Assembly (NCBI GenBank): GCA_026120185.1
Contig: JANUWF010001683.1
Location: 3,232,001-3,296,000 of the forward strand
Source: Voacanga thouarsii
Lineage: Eukaryota > Streptophyta > Magnoliopsida > Gentianales > Apocynaceae
Length of the DNA: 64,000 nt
Reading direction: 5' to 3'
Each line of letters starts with the position of its first letter. The stretch's first letter is position 1. Below, piece after piece: positions 9,890 to 22,500 of this stretch. The notes below the pieces were generated by a model. The model ran no database searches. It was not told the DNA's origin and worked only from the letters and a program-made list of their open reading frames with translations. The position numbers were made by a program, and so were the translations under genes.

Positions 9890-10944
9890 ATGACCTTTCT
9901 ATTGCCCTTAGAAAAGGAACTCGACCATGTACCAAATATCCCAAGAAAAGGAACTCAACCATATACCAAATATCCCATTGCCAAATACATTTCATACTAA
10001 AATCTATCTGAAACCTATAAAGCATTTACTTCTAATATCTCTAAACTTGATGTGCCAAGAAATATACAGAAGGCCATAGATGATCCGAATTAGAAAGAGG
10101 CAGTACTTGAGGAAATGAGGGCTTTGAGGAAGAATGGTACATGGAAGGTTGTGGATTTGCCAAAAGGAAAAAAGACGGTTAGGTGTAAATGGGTGGTCAC
10201 AGTCAAATGCAGAGCAGATGGTAGTGTGGAGAGATATAAAGCCAAGCTTGTAGCAAAAGGCTTCACTCAGACCTATGGAATTGACTAGTTTGCACCGGTT
10301 GCAAAAATAAATTCCATTCGGGTTTTACTATCCCTTGTTGTTAATTCTAACTGACCTCTGTATCAACTAGATGTTGAAAATGCCTTTCTCAATGGAAAAT
10401 TGGAAGAAGTTTTATGAGTCTTCCGCTAGGTTTCGGAAGATTTAGAGCTGGAAAAGTTTGCACGTTGAAGAAGTCCTTATATGGACTTAAGCAGTCTCCA
10501 AAAGCATGATTTGAACGCTTTGGCCAAGCAGTTAAACGCTATGGCTTCCATCAAAGTCAAGCTGATCATACTATGTTCTACAAGCATTCAAAAGAAGGTA
10601 GAATTGCTATTTTGATTGTATAAGTTGATGATATTATCTTGACATGAGATTACCATGAAGAGGTGGCATAGTTAAAATGAAGACTGGCTAATGAGCTTGA
10701 AATCAAGGATTTAGATGCATTAAAACTATTTCCTTGGTATGGAATTTGCCAGATCTAAGCAAAGCATTTTTGTTAATTAGCGTAAGTACATGCTAGACCT
10801 GCTTAAAGAGACAAGTATGCTAGGGTGTAGAGTTGCTGAAACTCCTATAGAATCCAATGTAAAACTGCAACCGGTTAAGGAGGGAAGTGTAATAAACAAA
10901 GAACGTTATCAAAGACTTGTTGGAAGACTAATTTATCTGTCTCA
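9890..10944 (+). pseudogene. copia reverse transcriptase (CopA)
   Basis: Beyond SoloL1 the CopA frame resumes. It shows EMRALRKNGTWKVVDLPKGK and CKWVVTVK (10110-10210), ERYKAKLVAKGFTQTYGID (near 10230-10290), FAPVAKI, QLDVENAFLNGKLEE (10365-10410) and QRLVGRLIYLSH (near 10910-10945). Reverse transcriptase copies the element RNA into DNA. At the catalytic YVDD site the tyrosine codon is a stop (taagttgatgat, 10621-10632). There are many further stops, so no long frame survives. The frame is cut at 10944 by CopB and the next residues appear at 30480. Confidence 0.8.
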
Positions 10945-11213
10945 TGACAAGAAAAAATGAAAGAGAATTTCTGAAATGTTTTCGTGTATTATTTCACTAA
11001 GAGAATTACAATATATAGACATCAAGAACAATCAAATCCCTTAATCCTAGGGTCTAATATGGTAAGCATAATCAGATCCCTTAAATCTAGGCCTATTATA
11101 GAAAGAAATACAGTAAGAATATAGACAATAATACTGAAAATCTTAGAGAGGTAATCAAGGAATATACAGCTATAAAAAAAAAGACTAAACAAGGAAAGAT
11201 GAATATATTGACA
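10945..11213 (-). repeat. 3' LTR of CopB
   Basis: A 269-bp LTR with ends TGACAAG and TTGACA on the plus strand, next to the polypurine tract CATCAATTTGAGGGGGGA (minus strand, 11214-11231). It matches the right LTR closely. Confidence 0.9.
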
Positions 11214-11235
11214 TCCCCCCTCAAATTGATGTGGG

Positions 11236-11779
11236 TAATTGATGTGGGTAAGTCTACCAACATCAATTTGCTACTGAGAAACTTATGTCGTTGGCGTGTC
11301 AAAGCTTTCGTAAAGACATCAGCTATTTGGAGATCAGTAGTAAGATGAGGAAGAGTGATAACACCTCAAGTAAAGGCCTCCCTAATGTAATGACAATCCA
11401 CCTCTATGTGCTTTGTGCATTCATGATAGACTGGATTTGCAGCTATTTGAATGGCACTAGTATTATCATCATGAAGTGGAGTAGGAGCAATGGAAGGAAA
11501 TCCAACTTCGGAAAGAAGACCATGTAACCACACAATTTCAGAACAAGCCGCAGACATGGCTCCATACTCAGTCCCCGTGGAAGATTTAGTGACACAGTCC
11601 TCCTTCTTACACTTCCAAGAAATCAAGGCATCTCCAAGAAAAATGCACCAGCCTGTTGTAGACTTCCTAGTATCCGGGCAGCCAGCCCAATCTGCATCAC
11701 TATATGCAGTCAAATGAAGAGCAGATTTTGCAGGAAAAAACAACCCACGAGTAGGTGACCCAAGTATCAAGTAATGCAA
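11236..11779 (-). pseudogene. copia RNase H (CopB)
   Basis: The main frame (11779-11366) shows SDADWAGCPDTRKSTTGWC, TGTEYGAMSAACSEIVWL, LHDDNTSAIQIAANPVYHE and TKHIEVDCHYIRE, which provide the Asp-Glu-Asp-Asp set of RNase H residues. A stop at 11366 precedes decayed tail DNA with IADVFTKAL-type codons. RNase H removes the RNA strand during reverse transcription. The frame is offset from the RT frame at about 11770, so the polyprotein is broken there. Confidence 0.85.
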
Positions 11780-12616
11780 CGAACTGTTGCAAGATGAAGA
11801 TGTCGAGATGAGTGCATAAATTTGCTAACTATATGGACAGCATATGAGATATCAGGCCTCGTAATTGTTAGGTAGATAAGACTACCAACAAGTTGCCTAT
11901 ATAAAAAAGGATCAGGCAAAAGCTCGCCTTCATCTTTTCGGTATTTCACATTCACCTCCATTGGTGTATCAACAGCAGTAGTATCCTTTAAACCAGCCAG
12001 CGCAATAAGATCTTGGATATATTTATGTTGATTTAAGAACAAACCATGATCTTGAGAGTGAATTTCCAACCCTAAGAAATATGTGAAATGCCCAAGATCT
12101 TTCATTTGAAATGTACTATACAACATATTCTGAAGCTTAATGATCAGCCCATGGTCATTACCAGTGATGATAATATCATCAACATAGACTAAGAGAAAGA
12201 CCATACCTGTGGTTGTCTTTTGAAAGAAGAGTGATGAATCATAATGACTTTGTGTGAAAGAGATGTTGAGAAGAGTGCTGCGAAAATTCTCAAACCAAGC
12301 TCTAGGGGCCTGATTCAACCCAAACAAAGAGCGTCTTAGCTTGCAAACTTCATGAGAAGCCAACAGTGACATTCCAGGTGGAAGTTTCATGTAAATCTCT
12401 TCCTTAAGGTCCCTATTCAAGAAGGCATTTTTTTACATCCATTTGATGTAAAGGCCAAGATTTAGAGGAGACAATAGCAAGAATGGTTCTCACCGTGGTC
12501 ATCTTAGCAATTGGTGCAAATGTTTCTTCATAGTTGAGGCCACATTCTTGTTTATTCCCCAGAGCAACCAATCGAGCTTTGTATCGATCTAAAGAGCCAT
12601 CAGACTTAAGTTTCAC
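11767..12616 (-). pseudogene. copia reverse transcriptase (CopB)
   Basis: Two frames that belong together: 12616-12413 (LDRYKARLVALGNKQ, NYEETFAPIAKMTTVRTILA, WPLHQMDVKK) and 12420-11767 (EEIYMKLPPGM, CKLRRSLFGLNQAPRAWF, LLVYVDDIIITGND, MKDLGHFTYFLGLEI, GSLIYLTITRPDISYAV). The catalytic YVDD is intact. A frameshift at about 12415 falls in the NAFLNGDL region. This is the best preserved part of CopB. Confidence 0.88.
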
Positions 12617-13223
12617 AGTAAAGACCCACTTACTACCAATTGGCGTAACATTTGGAGGACAAGAAACAATGTCCGAAGTATGGTTTTCCTCAAGTGCTTA
12701 AAGTTCTACTTGCATGGTCTGTTGCCAACACTCATGTTCCACAACCTGTTTATAACAAGTGGGAATGGAAATAGAAGACAAAGTACTAGACATAGCCATA
12801 GGAGTTGAAAAACCATACCTTTCAAGAGGTTTGTGAGGTCTAGAGCTTCTACGAAGAGGGTGGGACCATTGGAAATGGGTAGAACAGGATCAAATGCCGC
12901 AGGAAGATGTGGAGGAACATCAATGAGACCTGTAGGAGGATCAGATGCAGAAGAAGGGCGTCTATGATAAACATAACCAGGTTTAAACCTTTGTACTGGT
13001 GTTGGCGACTCAAGAAAATGTGATAAAGTAGATAGAGAAAGGAATTCTGAAGTTTGTGGTGTGCTAAAAAAGGATTGATTTTTGAAAAAAATGACATTCC
13101 TAGAGACACAAGTTCGACGGGCATGAGGATCATAGCAAAGAAATCCTTTTTGGGTTCTAGCATATCCTAAGAAAGCACACTTGACAGATTGGGCAGTAAG
13201 TTTATGTCTCTCATGTGCGGGAA
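12617..13223 (-). pseudogene. copia integrase C-terminal region and linker (CopB)
   Basis: The minus-strand sequence just right of the RT shows codons for KCAFLGYA, QKGFLCYDP and CVSRNVIFF-type blocks (13070-13200) and then a Pro/Ser-rich linker with frame changes. It is the continuation of the integrase whose core is at 28044-28490. The two parts are separated by SoloL2, inserted at 13223/27925 with TSD GGGAA. Confidence 0.75.
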
Positions 13224-14922
13224 TGTAATACCCCGTATTAGACCACCTTTAGTATGTGGGGAAAAGTCATGCGTGTCACATTGTTTTATACTAATGATTT
13301 GAACTATTTTCATGAAAATATCAGTTTATTGTTGCATGAATTAATTGTCGTGTTATTTGAGTTAGTTGAGTTTTATTTAATTGAGAAGAATTTATTAGAA
13401 ATGAGTAGGAATCAAGGAAATTTATTAGGAGAATATTTACCAAGAATTATTGTGGAATAGTGGTTAGAGCTTGGTATGTATTCTTTGGTGACTTGAGTTC
13501 GAATCCCAACTCTTGCAAACCCTTTCCCTTTTCACTTTTGATAAACCCTTTTTCCCTTATTTTCCCTTCCCTTGGCTGAAAATCCTAAGGGCTGCTGCCT
13601 TCCTATTTTCCAATTTCCTAAAATACGTTGGATTTTATTAAAAAGAATTTAATATAAATTAAATTCCTAATATTCTCTAATTAATATTTTATTTCAAACG
13701 TTTAGGAAGTTTAATTATTTTATCATCTAGAATTTTCCAAGGATCTTAACCAAGGGTTTCATTATGGAAAGAAGATTATAGGAACGTTTCTTTTGGAAAC
13801 CATATTATAGCTACTACTTTCAAAAGAAAGAAAGTTTCCCAAAGTTGTTCCCTCCAAAAGAGTTTATTTGGAAATAAAGAGATCTTGTCCAAAGCTTTAA
13901 AGGAAATAAATATTCTCCCAAGATTTATGGTATTTTCGAAAGCTAGTGTTTAAGGAAAGGAAATTGCAGCTTTATTCCAAGAATCTAGATTTTATCACCT
14001 AATATAATTATTCCTCAATTAATTGTTTTTGCCTAAAATAAATTAGGGCATTACCTAAATTAATTCTTGAATCAACATACCATTTTTATTAACTGAATTT
14101 TCTGGAAAAAAACCAACCCTAGCCGCCACCTTGATGAGTTTTATTTCCTTTCAAGTTCCATAAATAAAGGAGGGGACTTCCCTAAGTAACCCTAATCAAT
14201 CAAGGTTCTTTTAAGCTAATCCAAAACCAGAAATTTCCCCTCCTTCCCACCAATTTTCGTCACTGTTCACACACAGACACTCTAACGAAAATTCCAACTT
14301 TTCCTTAGTCTCAACTTCTCTCTTATCTTAGGCAAAAGCTACACGCAAAACCCTATTCTTTCCTCCTCCCAATTTCGTCCAAGAGGAAGGCAGACAACCA
14401 GCTTCTTTCACCTCTTTTTCCTCCCTTATTGTGGCCACAATAAAAACCAGAAAACAGCCACCAAAAACCAGCCCTAAACCCCCTTAAACCTTGCTGGAAT
14501 TCGGCTACAGCAATAGGGACAAAAGCTATCATCTTTTCCTTCTTGTGATCAAGAGACCGAAGCAAGATCAAACTCTATTAAACCCTAAACACCCTCTTCT
14601 GCCCAGAAATTCCAGCCACCAACCCCCACCAATAACTCGGCCAAGATAGCACCAATCTCCACCAAAACCGATCCCTAAGAGCAAGGTAAGCAACTCTTCA
14701 AACCCCTTCCAACTTTTATTCAATTCTTCTTCTTCTTTTCTCCTAAATTTCGAACCAAAGGGGACTGATTTACCCCTATCATCTCGTGATCTTCGAATCA
14801 AGGAAACCAAGAGCCACCACTCGACTCTTCTTTCCAATGTAAACTCCATCAAGCACCAAAGGCGCCACCTTTGCTCTTGTTGTGCCGTCAAAGAGGTATT
14901 TAAGGATTAACTTTACTAATTT

Positions 14923-15108
14923 AATTAACAATGTAATGAAAAAACATTCTTGTGTTTATTCCACATATCTCAAGGTATTTATACAAGATACCTAGATCTA
15001 TTTAAGGTAAGTCAACTATACATTAAAATTATAGAAACAATTACAGGAAATAATTACAGGAATATTACAGCTATAATTCATAAATATGTGCAGCTATATA
15101 TGCTAAGT
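14923..15108 (-). repeat. 3' LTR of CopC
   Basis: 186 bp, next to the polypurine tract at 15109-15124 (minus strand CCAACTTGAGGGGGAG). The LTR ends are not TG..CA: on the minus strand it starts ACTTAGC and ends TTAATT. Confidence 0.85.
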
Positions 15109-15115
15109 CTCCCCC

Positions 15116-15703
15116 TCAAGTTGGTGCATAGATATCACACATGCCCAACTTGGACAATGATGCATAAAACAAGCCACTAGTAACAACATGAGTCATTATG
15201 TCAGCCAGCTGATTTGCACTCTTAACGTACAAAACCTCTATCATACCAGAATCCAGACTATCCTTGATATAATTCCTGTCAAGTTCAATGTGCTTAGTTC
15301 GATCATGTTGAACTGGATTGTTAGCGATCTCAATAGCCGTAGTGTTATCACAATACAATACCATAGGTTTCTTTGGACCAAACTCGAGTTCTGTTAAGAG
15401 AATTTTTAACCAAGCAAGCTCCGTGGTTGCATGACGAAGAGGCCGGTATTCAACTTCTGCACTAGACAATGACACCACATTCTGTTTCTTACTCCTCCAA
15501 GTCACCAAATTGCCTCCAACAAATGACACATAGCCCGAAGTAGACTTTCTATCTAACTTAGAGCCAGCAAAATCAGAGTCTGTGTAACCAACAATATCCA
15601 AGTGCCCATGTTTCGAGAACATAATACCTTTACCTGGAGAGGACTTTAGATAAGCCAAAATACGATTCACTGCATTCATGTGTCTATCACTTGGATTGTG
15701 CAT
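15116..15703 (-). pseudogene. copia RNase H (CopC)
   Basis: One long frame with HNPSDRHMNAVNRILAYLK, GYTDSDFAGSKLDRKSTSGY, SSAEVEYRPLRHATTELAWL, VLYCDNTTAIEIANNP and KHIELDRNYIKDSL, then ADIMTHVVTSGLF. The four acidic residues of RNase H are present. A stop (15704-15706) separates it from the RT frame, which is otherwise in register, so the original polyprotein ran straight through. The 3' end runs to the polypurine tract. Confidence 0.9.
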
Positions 15704-15706
15704 AAA

Positions 15707-16585
15707 CTAACTGACAACACTAATTGCATATGATAAATCAGGCCTAGTGTGAGTCAGATAAATCAACTTCCCCACTAGTCTGTGATATCTCTCCTTGTTA
15801 GTTGGAACCTGATTAGGATAGATAGCTAGACCATGATTCATCTCAATGAGAGTATTTACAGGTTCACAGGCAGAATTACCAGTTTCAGCTAAGAGATCTA
15901 AAACATACTTCCGTTGAGAGAGAAAAAGTCCTTGCTTGGACCAAGATACTTCAACACCCAAGAAGTATTTTAGAACCCCCAAGTCCTTCATTTCAAATTC
16001 CTTGGCCAAATAGCGTCGAAGCTTCTCTATCTCAATAGCATTACTACCTGTAATAATCATGTCATTAACATAAACTATAAGCAAGGTAATATCATCATGC
16101 TCCCTCTTATAAAACAGAGTATGATCCGCTAAAGCTTGTTTAAAACCATACTCCTTCATCGAGTAGCTCAACTTGCCAAACCATGCCCTTGGCGATTGTT
16201 TCAACCCATACAATGCCTTTTTCAACTTACACACCTTACCTTCCCCTAGTGTAAATCCTGGAGGAGGATCCATATACACCTCCTCGATCAAATCACCACG
16301 GAGAAAAGCATTTTTTACATCAAATTGACGGAATGGCCAGTCTAGATTAACTACAAGAGATAGAATGACTCGAACGGTGTTCATCTTAGCCACAGGAGCA
16401 AAAGTCTCATGATAGTCAATCCCATGGGTTTGAGTGTAACCCTTGGCCACTAGTCTAGCCTTATACCTTTCAACTGTCCCATCTAACTTGTATTTCACTG
16501 TAAACACCCACTTGCATCCTACTGTCTTCTTCTCCTGTGGCAACTCAACCATCTCCCAAGTAGAATTCTTTTGAAGGGCCTTCAT
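15707..16585 (-). pseudogene. copia reverse transcriptase (CopC)
   Basis: A 292-codon frame: ALQKNSTWEMVELPQEKK, CKWVFTVKYKLDGTVERYKA, LVAKGYTQTHGIDYHETFAP, FRQFDVKNAFLRGDLIEEVY, LKKALYGLKQSPRAWF, MKDLGVLKYFLGVEV and VGKLIYLTHTRPDLSYAI. The catalytic site reads YVND instead of YVDD, so the first catalytic aspartate is asparagine and activity should be lost. The N terminus stops at 16585, five bases before SoloL3 (16590). The codons before ALQKNS are missing on the other side of the insertion because of a deletion. Confidence 0.92.
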
Positions 16586-16589
16586 CTCC

Positions 16590-19500
16590 TGTAATACCCC
16601 ATGTTAGACCGCCTTTAGTAAGTGGGGAAAAGTCATGCATGTCATATTGAGTTATACCACATTTGATGATTTAAATTATTTTTCATGAAAATATTAGTTG
16701 TGGATTGCATGAATTAATTTGTTCTTGAAGCAGTTGGATTACTTGAGCTTTCATTTATTGAGGAGAGTTTATTAGAAAAAGGGATAAAGTAAGTGGGAAG
16801 AAATCAAGGGAATTTGTTAGGAGAATATTTAGGAAAAAAAAAAGTAGCATAGTGGATAAAGCTCGGCATTTAAACCTTGACGGGCTTGAGTTTGAATCCT
16901 AGCTATTTCAAATCCTTTTCATTCTCTTATTTTTTTTTCCCTTCTTCCCTAATTTTTCCTTAGCTTGGCCGAAATCCTTAGGAGAATCGCCACTAGGAAA
17001 TTAATTTCCTAAGAAGAGAAAAATAAATTAGGCGAGTGATTTATTTGAAATTTATTTTATAAAATATTGGAGAACAAATTAAATTTTTGTTTCTAATATC
17101 TTATCATAATCTTTTAGAGAATTTTAAAGATTACTAATCTAGATTTTCTTTTAGCAATATCTAAATAATATATTAGTAGAGAAAAATATATATAAGAAAG
17201 TATATAGGTATTATTTTCAAGGAAATAAATTCCCATATTTTATCTTCTTTCAAATAATATTTTTTTTGTATGGAAATAAAAGGCTTAGAGGTGAATTTAA
17301 ATGAAGTATTTATCTCTTGGATAAATCCACGAATTTTCGAAGCCTTTAGGGAAAATTTCAGTAGATATGAATAGGAAACCAGAATTTTTACCTAATAACT
17401 ATTTAATAGCTATTACCCAAATTAATATAGGGAATTAATTAAACTATTTCCTAATTAGATGACCTAATTCTTTTCTAAGATTTTCTGGAAAATTCTCCCA
17501 AAACTGCCGCCACAATGAAGAGAAACAACCTACCAAAAACTCTCCAAAACATAGCTAGGGTTAACTAAGGAAGCCTTAACCAACTAGGATTTGGTTATAA
17601 CAAAAAAAAAAAACACCAGAAATTCTTCTCCTTTTCCTCCAGATTTTCAGCCACCTTCAGCCCTAATTCGCACATAAATTCCAGCACAAAATCTGCACAA
17701 AAGTTCCCTAGCTATCAAGCAGAAATATAGCTACACAAGGCCCATTCTTCCTCTTCCATTTTCGCTATTATAGCGACCCAAAACCAATCAGATTTTTCCT
17801 CTCTTTATGTCCAGAATCTCGGCCACCCTCAGCTTCACAAACACAGCAGCAATCAACCCTAATCCCCTCACAAAATTTCGGCAGCCATAGAGAACACCAA
17901 AGCTGAACAATTTTCTCTTATGATCAAGAAACCATAGCAAGACCAAAACTCCTTCAAACACCTAAACCTAAAACCCTAGACTTTTCTATACAGCCAACCA
18001 CGAAATTCTCACCTTCTCAGCCCCTCCAAATACACGAAACAGACAGCTGAAACCCTACCCACAACTTCGGACAGCTCTCTCCAAAACAAAACCAAAACCG
18101 AGACTCACTACAAGGTAATTGATCTTCAACTATTCTATTCAACCCCTACTCCATTCTTTTCCTTTTCTCTTCCTTAAATCACGTCCATAAGGGACTAATT
18201 TTACCCATTCTTTGGTGGGTCTTGATCAAGGTCATCAAAGCGATCCAAACTCTTCAACTATCGATCAAACTCAAGCTAGTCAACAAGGAGTTGCCGTGTT
18301 TTAAGTCTAAATCGCTAAGAGGTAATCAAGATCCTATCTTTACTGATTTAAATGGTCTTAAACTTCAAAATATTGGCTTAAGGATGCTTATGGAGTCTAG
18401 TATGAAAGCATGTAGATTGATGAATATGTTGATGAAAGCCATAGACAAAGCATGTATGACATAGGACATTGATGTATCTTGTCATAATGAATCTAGATCC
18501 ATGCTAAATAGGCAAAAGATGAGATCTTTTAATGTTTATGGGGCTATTTATGATGATTTTATGTTAGTTTAATATGGAAGTTGTCATGTGATGAATCGAT
18601 CTAGATCAATGCATGGTTATGATCAATAGAATAGTAAAGGAAAGTTATACATTTGATTTAGTGAATTAAATACCATGGATGAAATAGGTAAATAATGAAA
18701 TCATAGAGAGTCATGTTGTATGAAATAATGGATGGAAGGATTAAATCCTAATTGCGGGGTTATTTGCTCTAGATAAGGAAGGAGTGGGAATTAGAGCAAT
18801 CGATTGAGTTAGATTTGGCTGTGATTTATCCAAGTAAGTCCCTGCATAATCATTTCGATAAATATTACATGTTTGCAAGCAATTTTTACAATATTGTTTG
18901 GAATTGATGTCAATATAATGTTCTGACAAGAGGATTGAAACGTTTGCTAAACATCATGAATTACACTGTGTTTTGATACTTGGGTTGGAAACATGGACTA
19001 TTTACTATGTAAATGAGTTTATCAAATTTTAACTATTCAAACTCAAAAACGATTTCTTACACTATCACTAAATGATTTGGAAATACTATTACGAAAAACC
19101 ACGTTTTGAAATCAAGCTAATCAAAGACTTTCATAAAAGGGAAAATGATTATGCCCTTACATGGGGAGCGTTGAGTACTCAGCGGGGGTAGGCTAGTAGT
19201 ACTAGTTTTGAAGAGCAAGAGTAAGTCTTCTGGCAGGAGGCCACCTCCAGAAGATAAACTCAACTTGGAGAGACGACAGTACTACTTAGTCAGGCCGGTC
19301 CGAGCTAGTATATTGGTCCATGTGGACATTGTTGATTCGGATTGGACAACCGGAATGTTAGGTGTAGAGATGGAGGAGTATCTCACCTAGTGGGTGAATT
19401 CCCCACTGCCCCTTTGTTGAAAGAATACATTGGGGAGCTATCATGGTAGTAACCATGATATAGATTGTGTTACTATATTGTTGAACAATTTGCTAATCCC

Positions 19501-22500
19501 TACTTAATGAATTATGAATGTGATGAAACAGTGATTGATTGCAAACCGTTTTGGATTTATTGAGCAAGGCTCCTTTGTATAACTGTTATTGATAAAATTG
19601 ACTTTGTAATACCCCATGTTAGACCGTCTTTGGTAAGTGGGGAAAAAGTCATGCATGTCATATTGAGTTATACTGCATTTGATGATTTGAATTATTCTCC
19701 ATGAAAATATTGATTGTGGATTGCATGAATTATTTATTCTTGAAGTAGTTGGATTGCTTGAGCTTTCATTTATTGAGGAGAGTTTATTAGAAAAAGGGGT
19801 AAAGCAAGTGGGAAGAAATCAAGGGAGTTGTTAGGAGAATATTTAGAAAGAAAATGTAGCTTGGTCGATAAAGCTTGGCATTTAAACCTTGATGGGCTTA
19901 AGTTTGAATCCTAGCTATTTCCAATCCTTTTCATTCTCTTATTTTCTTTCCTCCTTTCCTAATTTTTCCCTAGCTTGGCCGAAATCCCTAGGAGAATAGC
20001 CACTAGGATATTAATTTCCTAAGAAGAGAAAAATAAATTAGGAGAGTGATTTATTTGAAAATTATTTTATAAAATATTTAAGAACAAATCAAATTTTTTG
20101 TTCTAATATCTTATCATAATCTTTTGGAGAATTTTAAAAATTACTAATCTAGATTTTCTTTTAGCAACATCTAAATGATATATTAGTAGAGAAAAATATA
20201 TATAAGAAAGCATATAGGTATTATTTTCAAGGAAATAAATTCCCATATTTTATCCTCTTTCAAATAATATTTTCTTGATGGAAATAAAAAGCTTAGAGGT
20301 GAATTTAAATGAAGTATTTATCTCTTGGACAAATCCAGGAATTTTCAAAGCCTTTAGGGAAAATTTCAGTAGATATGAATAGGAAACCAGAATTTTTATT
20401 TCCTAATAACTATTTAATAGCTATTACCCAATTTAATATAGGGAATTAATTAAACTATTTTCTAATTAGATGATCTAATTCTCCTCTAAGATTTTCTGGA
20501 AAATCCTCTCAAAACTACCACCACAATGAAGAGAAATAACCTACCAAAAAACTCTTCAAAACCTAGCTAGGATTGGCTAAGAAAACCCTAACCAATTAGG
20601 ACTTGTTTTCAGCCAAAAGGAAACCAAAATTTCAGCTCCTAGACCCTCAGAATTTTCGGCCACCCTAAGCTCATACTGCCCAAGATTTCCAGCCAAAACC
20701 CCATATCAAAAACCCCTCCAGCAGACCAGCAAAAACAGCTACACAAACCCTAATCTTTCCCTTCCTAATCTCGTCCAAGAGGCAGCCAAAAAATCAGTAT
20801 TTTTCCTTCTCCTTTTCCTCCAGATTTCAGCCACCTTCAGCCCTAATTCACCCATAAATTCTAGCACAAAATCTGCACAAAAGTTCCCTAGCTAGCAAGC
20901 AAAAAAACAGCTGCACAAAGGCCCATTCTTCCTCTCCTATTTTCGCTATTATAGGGGCCTAAAACCAATCAGATTTCTCCTCTCTTTCTGTCCAGAATCT
21001 CGGCACCCTCAGCTTCACAAACACAGCAGCCACCAACCATAATTCCACTCCAAAATCTCGGCAGCCATAGAGAACACCAAAGCTGAACAATTTTCTGTTA
21101 TGATCAAGAAACCCTAGCAAGACCAAAACTCCTTCAAACACCTAAACCTAAAACCCTAGACTTTTCTATACAGCCAACCACGAAGCTCTCACCTTCTCAG
21201 CCCTCCAAATACACAAAGCAGTCAGCTAAAACCCTACCCACAATCTCGGACAGCTCTCTCCAAGAACACAACCAAAACCAAAATTCACTACAAGGTAATT
21301 GATCTTCAACCCTTCTATTCAAACCCTACTCTATTCTTTTCCTTTTCTCTTCCTTAAATCACGTCCATAAGGACTGATTTTACCCGTTCTTTGGTGAGTC
21401 TTGATCAAGGTCATCCAAGCGATCCAAACTCTTCAACTATTGATCAAACTCAAGCTAGTCAACAAGGAGTTGCCGTGATTTAAGTCTAAATCGCTAAGAG
21501 GTAATCAAGATCCTATCTTTACTGATTTAAATGGTCTTAAACTTCAAAATATTGGCTTTAAGGATGTCTATGGAGTCTAGTTGAAAGCATGAATATATTA
21601 GATTGATGAACATGTTGATGAAAGCCATAGATAAAGCATGTATGAGATAGGACATTGATGTATCTTGTCATGATGAATCTAGATCCATACTAAATAGGCA
21701 AAAGATGAGATCTTTTAATGTTTATGGGGCTATTTATGATGATTTTATGTTAGTTTAATATGGAAGATGTCATGTGATGAATTGATCTAGATCAATGCAT
21801 GGTCATGATCAATAGAATCGTAAAGGAAAGTAATATATGTGATTTAGTGAATTAAATACCATGGATGAAATAGGTAAATAATGAAATCATAGAGAGTCAT
21901 GTTGTATGAAATAATGGATGGAAGGATTAAATCCTAATTGCGGGGTTATTTGCTCTAGATAAGGAAGGAGTGGAAATTAGAGCAATCAATTGAGTTGGAT
22001 TTGGCTGTGATATATCCAAGTAAGTCCCTGCATAACTGTTTTGATAAATGATACTTATTTGCAAGTAATTTTTACAATGTTATTTGGAATTGATGTCAAT
22101 ATGATGTTTTGACACAAGGATTGAGCCTTGACTAAAAATGATGAGTTATACTGGATTGTTGTGAGACTTGGATTGGAAACGTGAATGTTTTATTTTCAAA
22201 ACGAATTTACTAAATTTTATTTATTCAAACTCAAAAACGATTTCTTACCCTGTTGTCAAACGATTTGAAAATGCTCTTGAAAACCACGTTTTGCAATCAA
22301 ACTAATCAAGACTTTTGGAAAAGGGAAAATGATTCTGCCCTATACGGGAAGCGTTGAGTACTCAGCGGGGGTAGGCTAGTAGTACTAGTTTTGAAAAGCA
22401 AGAGTGAGTCTTCTGGCAGGAGACCACCTCCAAAAGATAAACTCAACTTGGAGATGCGACAGTACTACTTAGTCATGCCGGTCCGAGCTAGCATATTGGT

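Noticed and set aside
13458..13506. A tRNA gene in SoloL2 (A and B boxes)
   Set aside because: There is no acceptor stem or anticodon arm that folds; it is reported only as a tRNA-like module.
14568..14891. 107-codon minus-strand frame in SoloL2
   Set aside because: Pyrimidine-rich LTR sequence read backwards; absent in the other family L copies.
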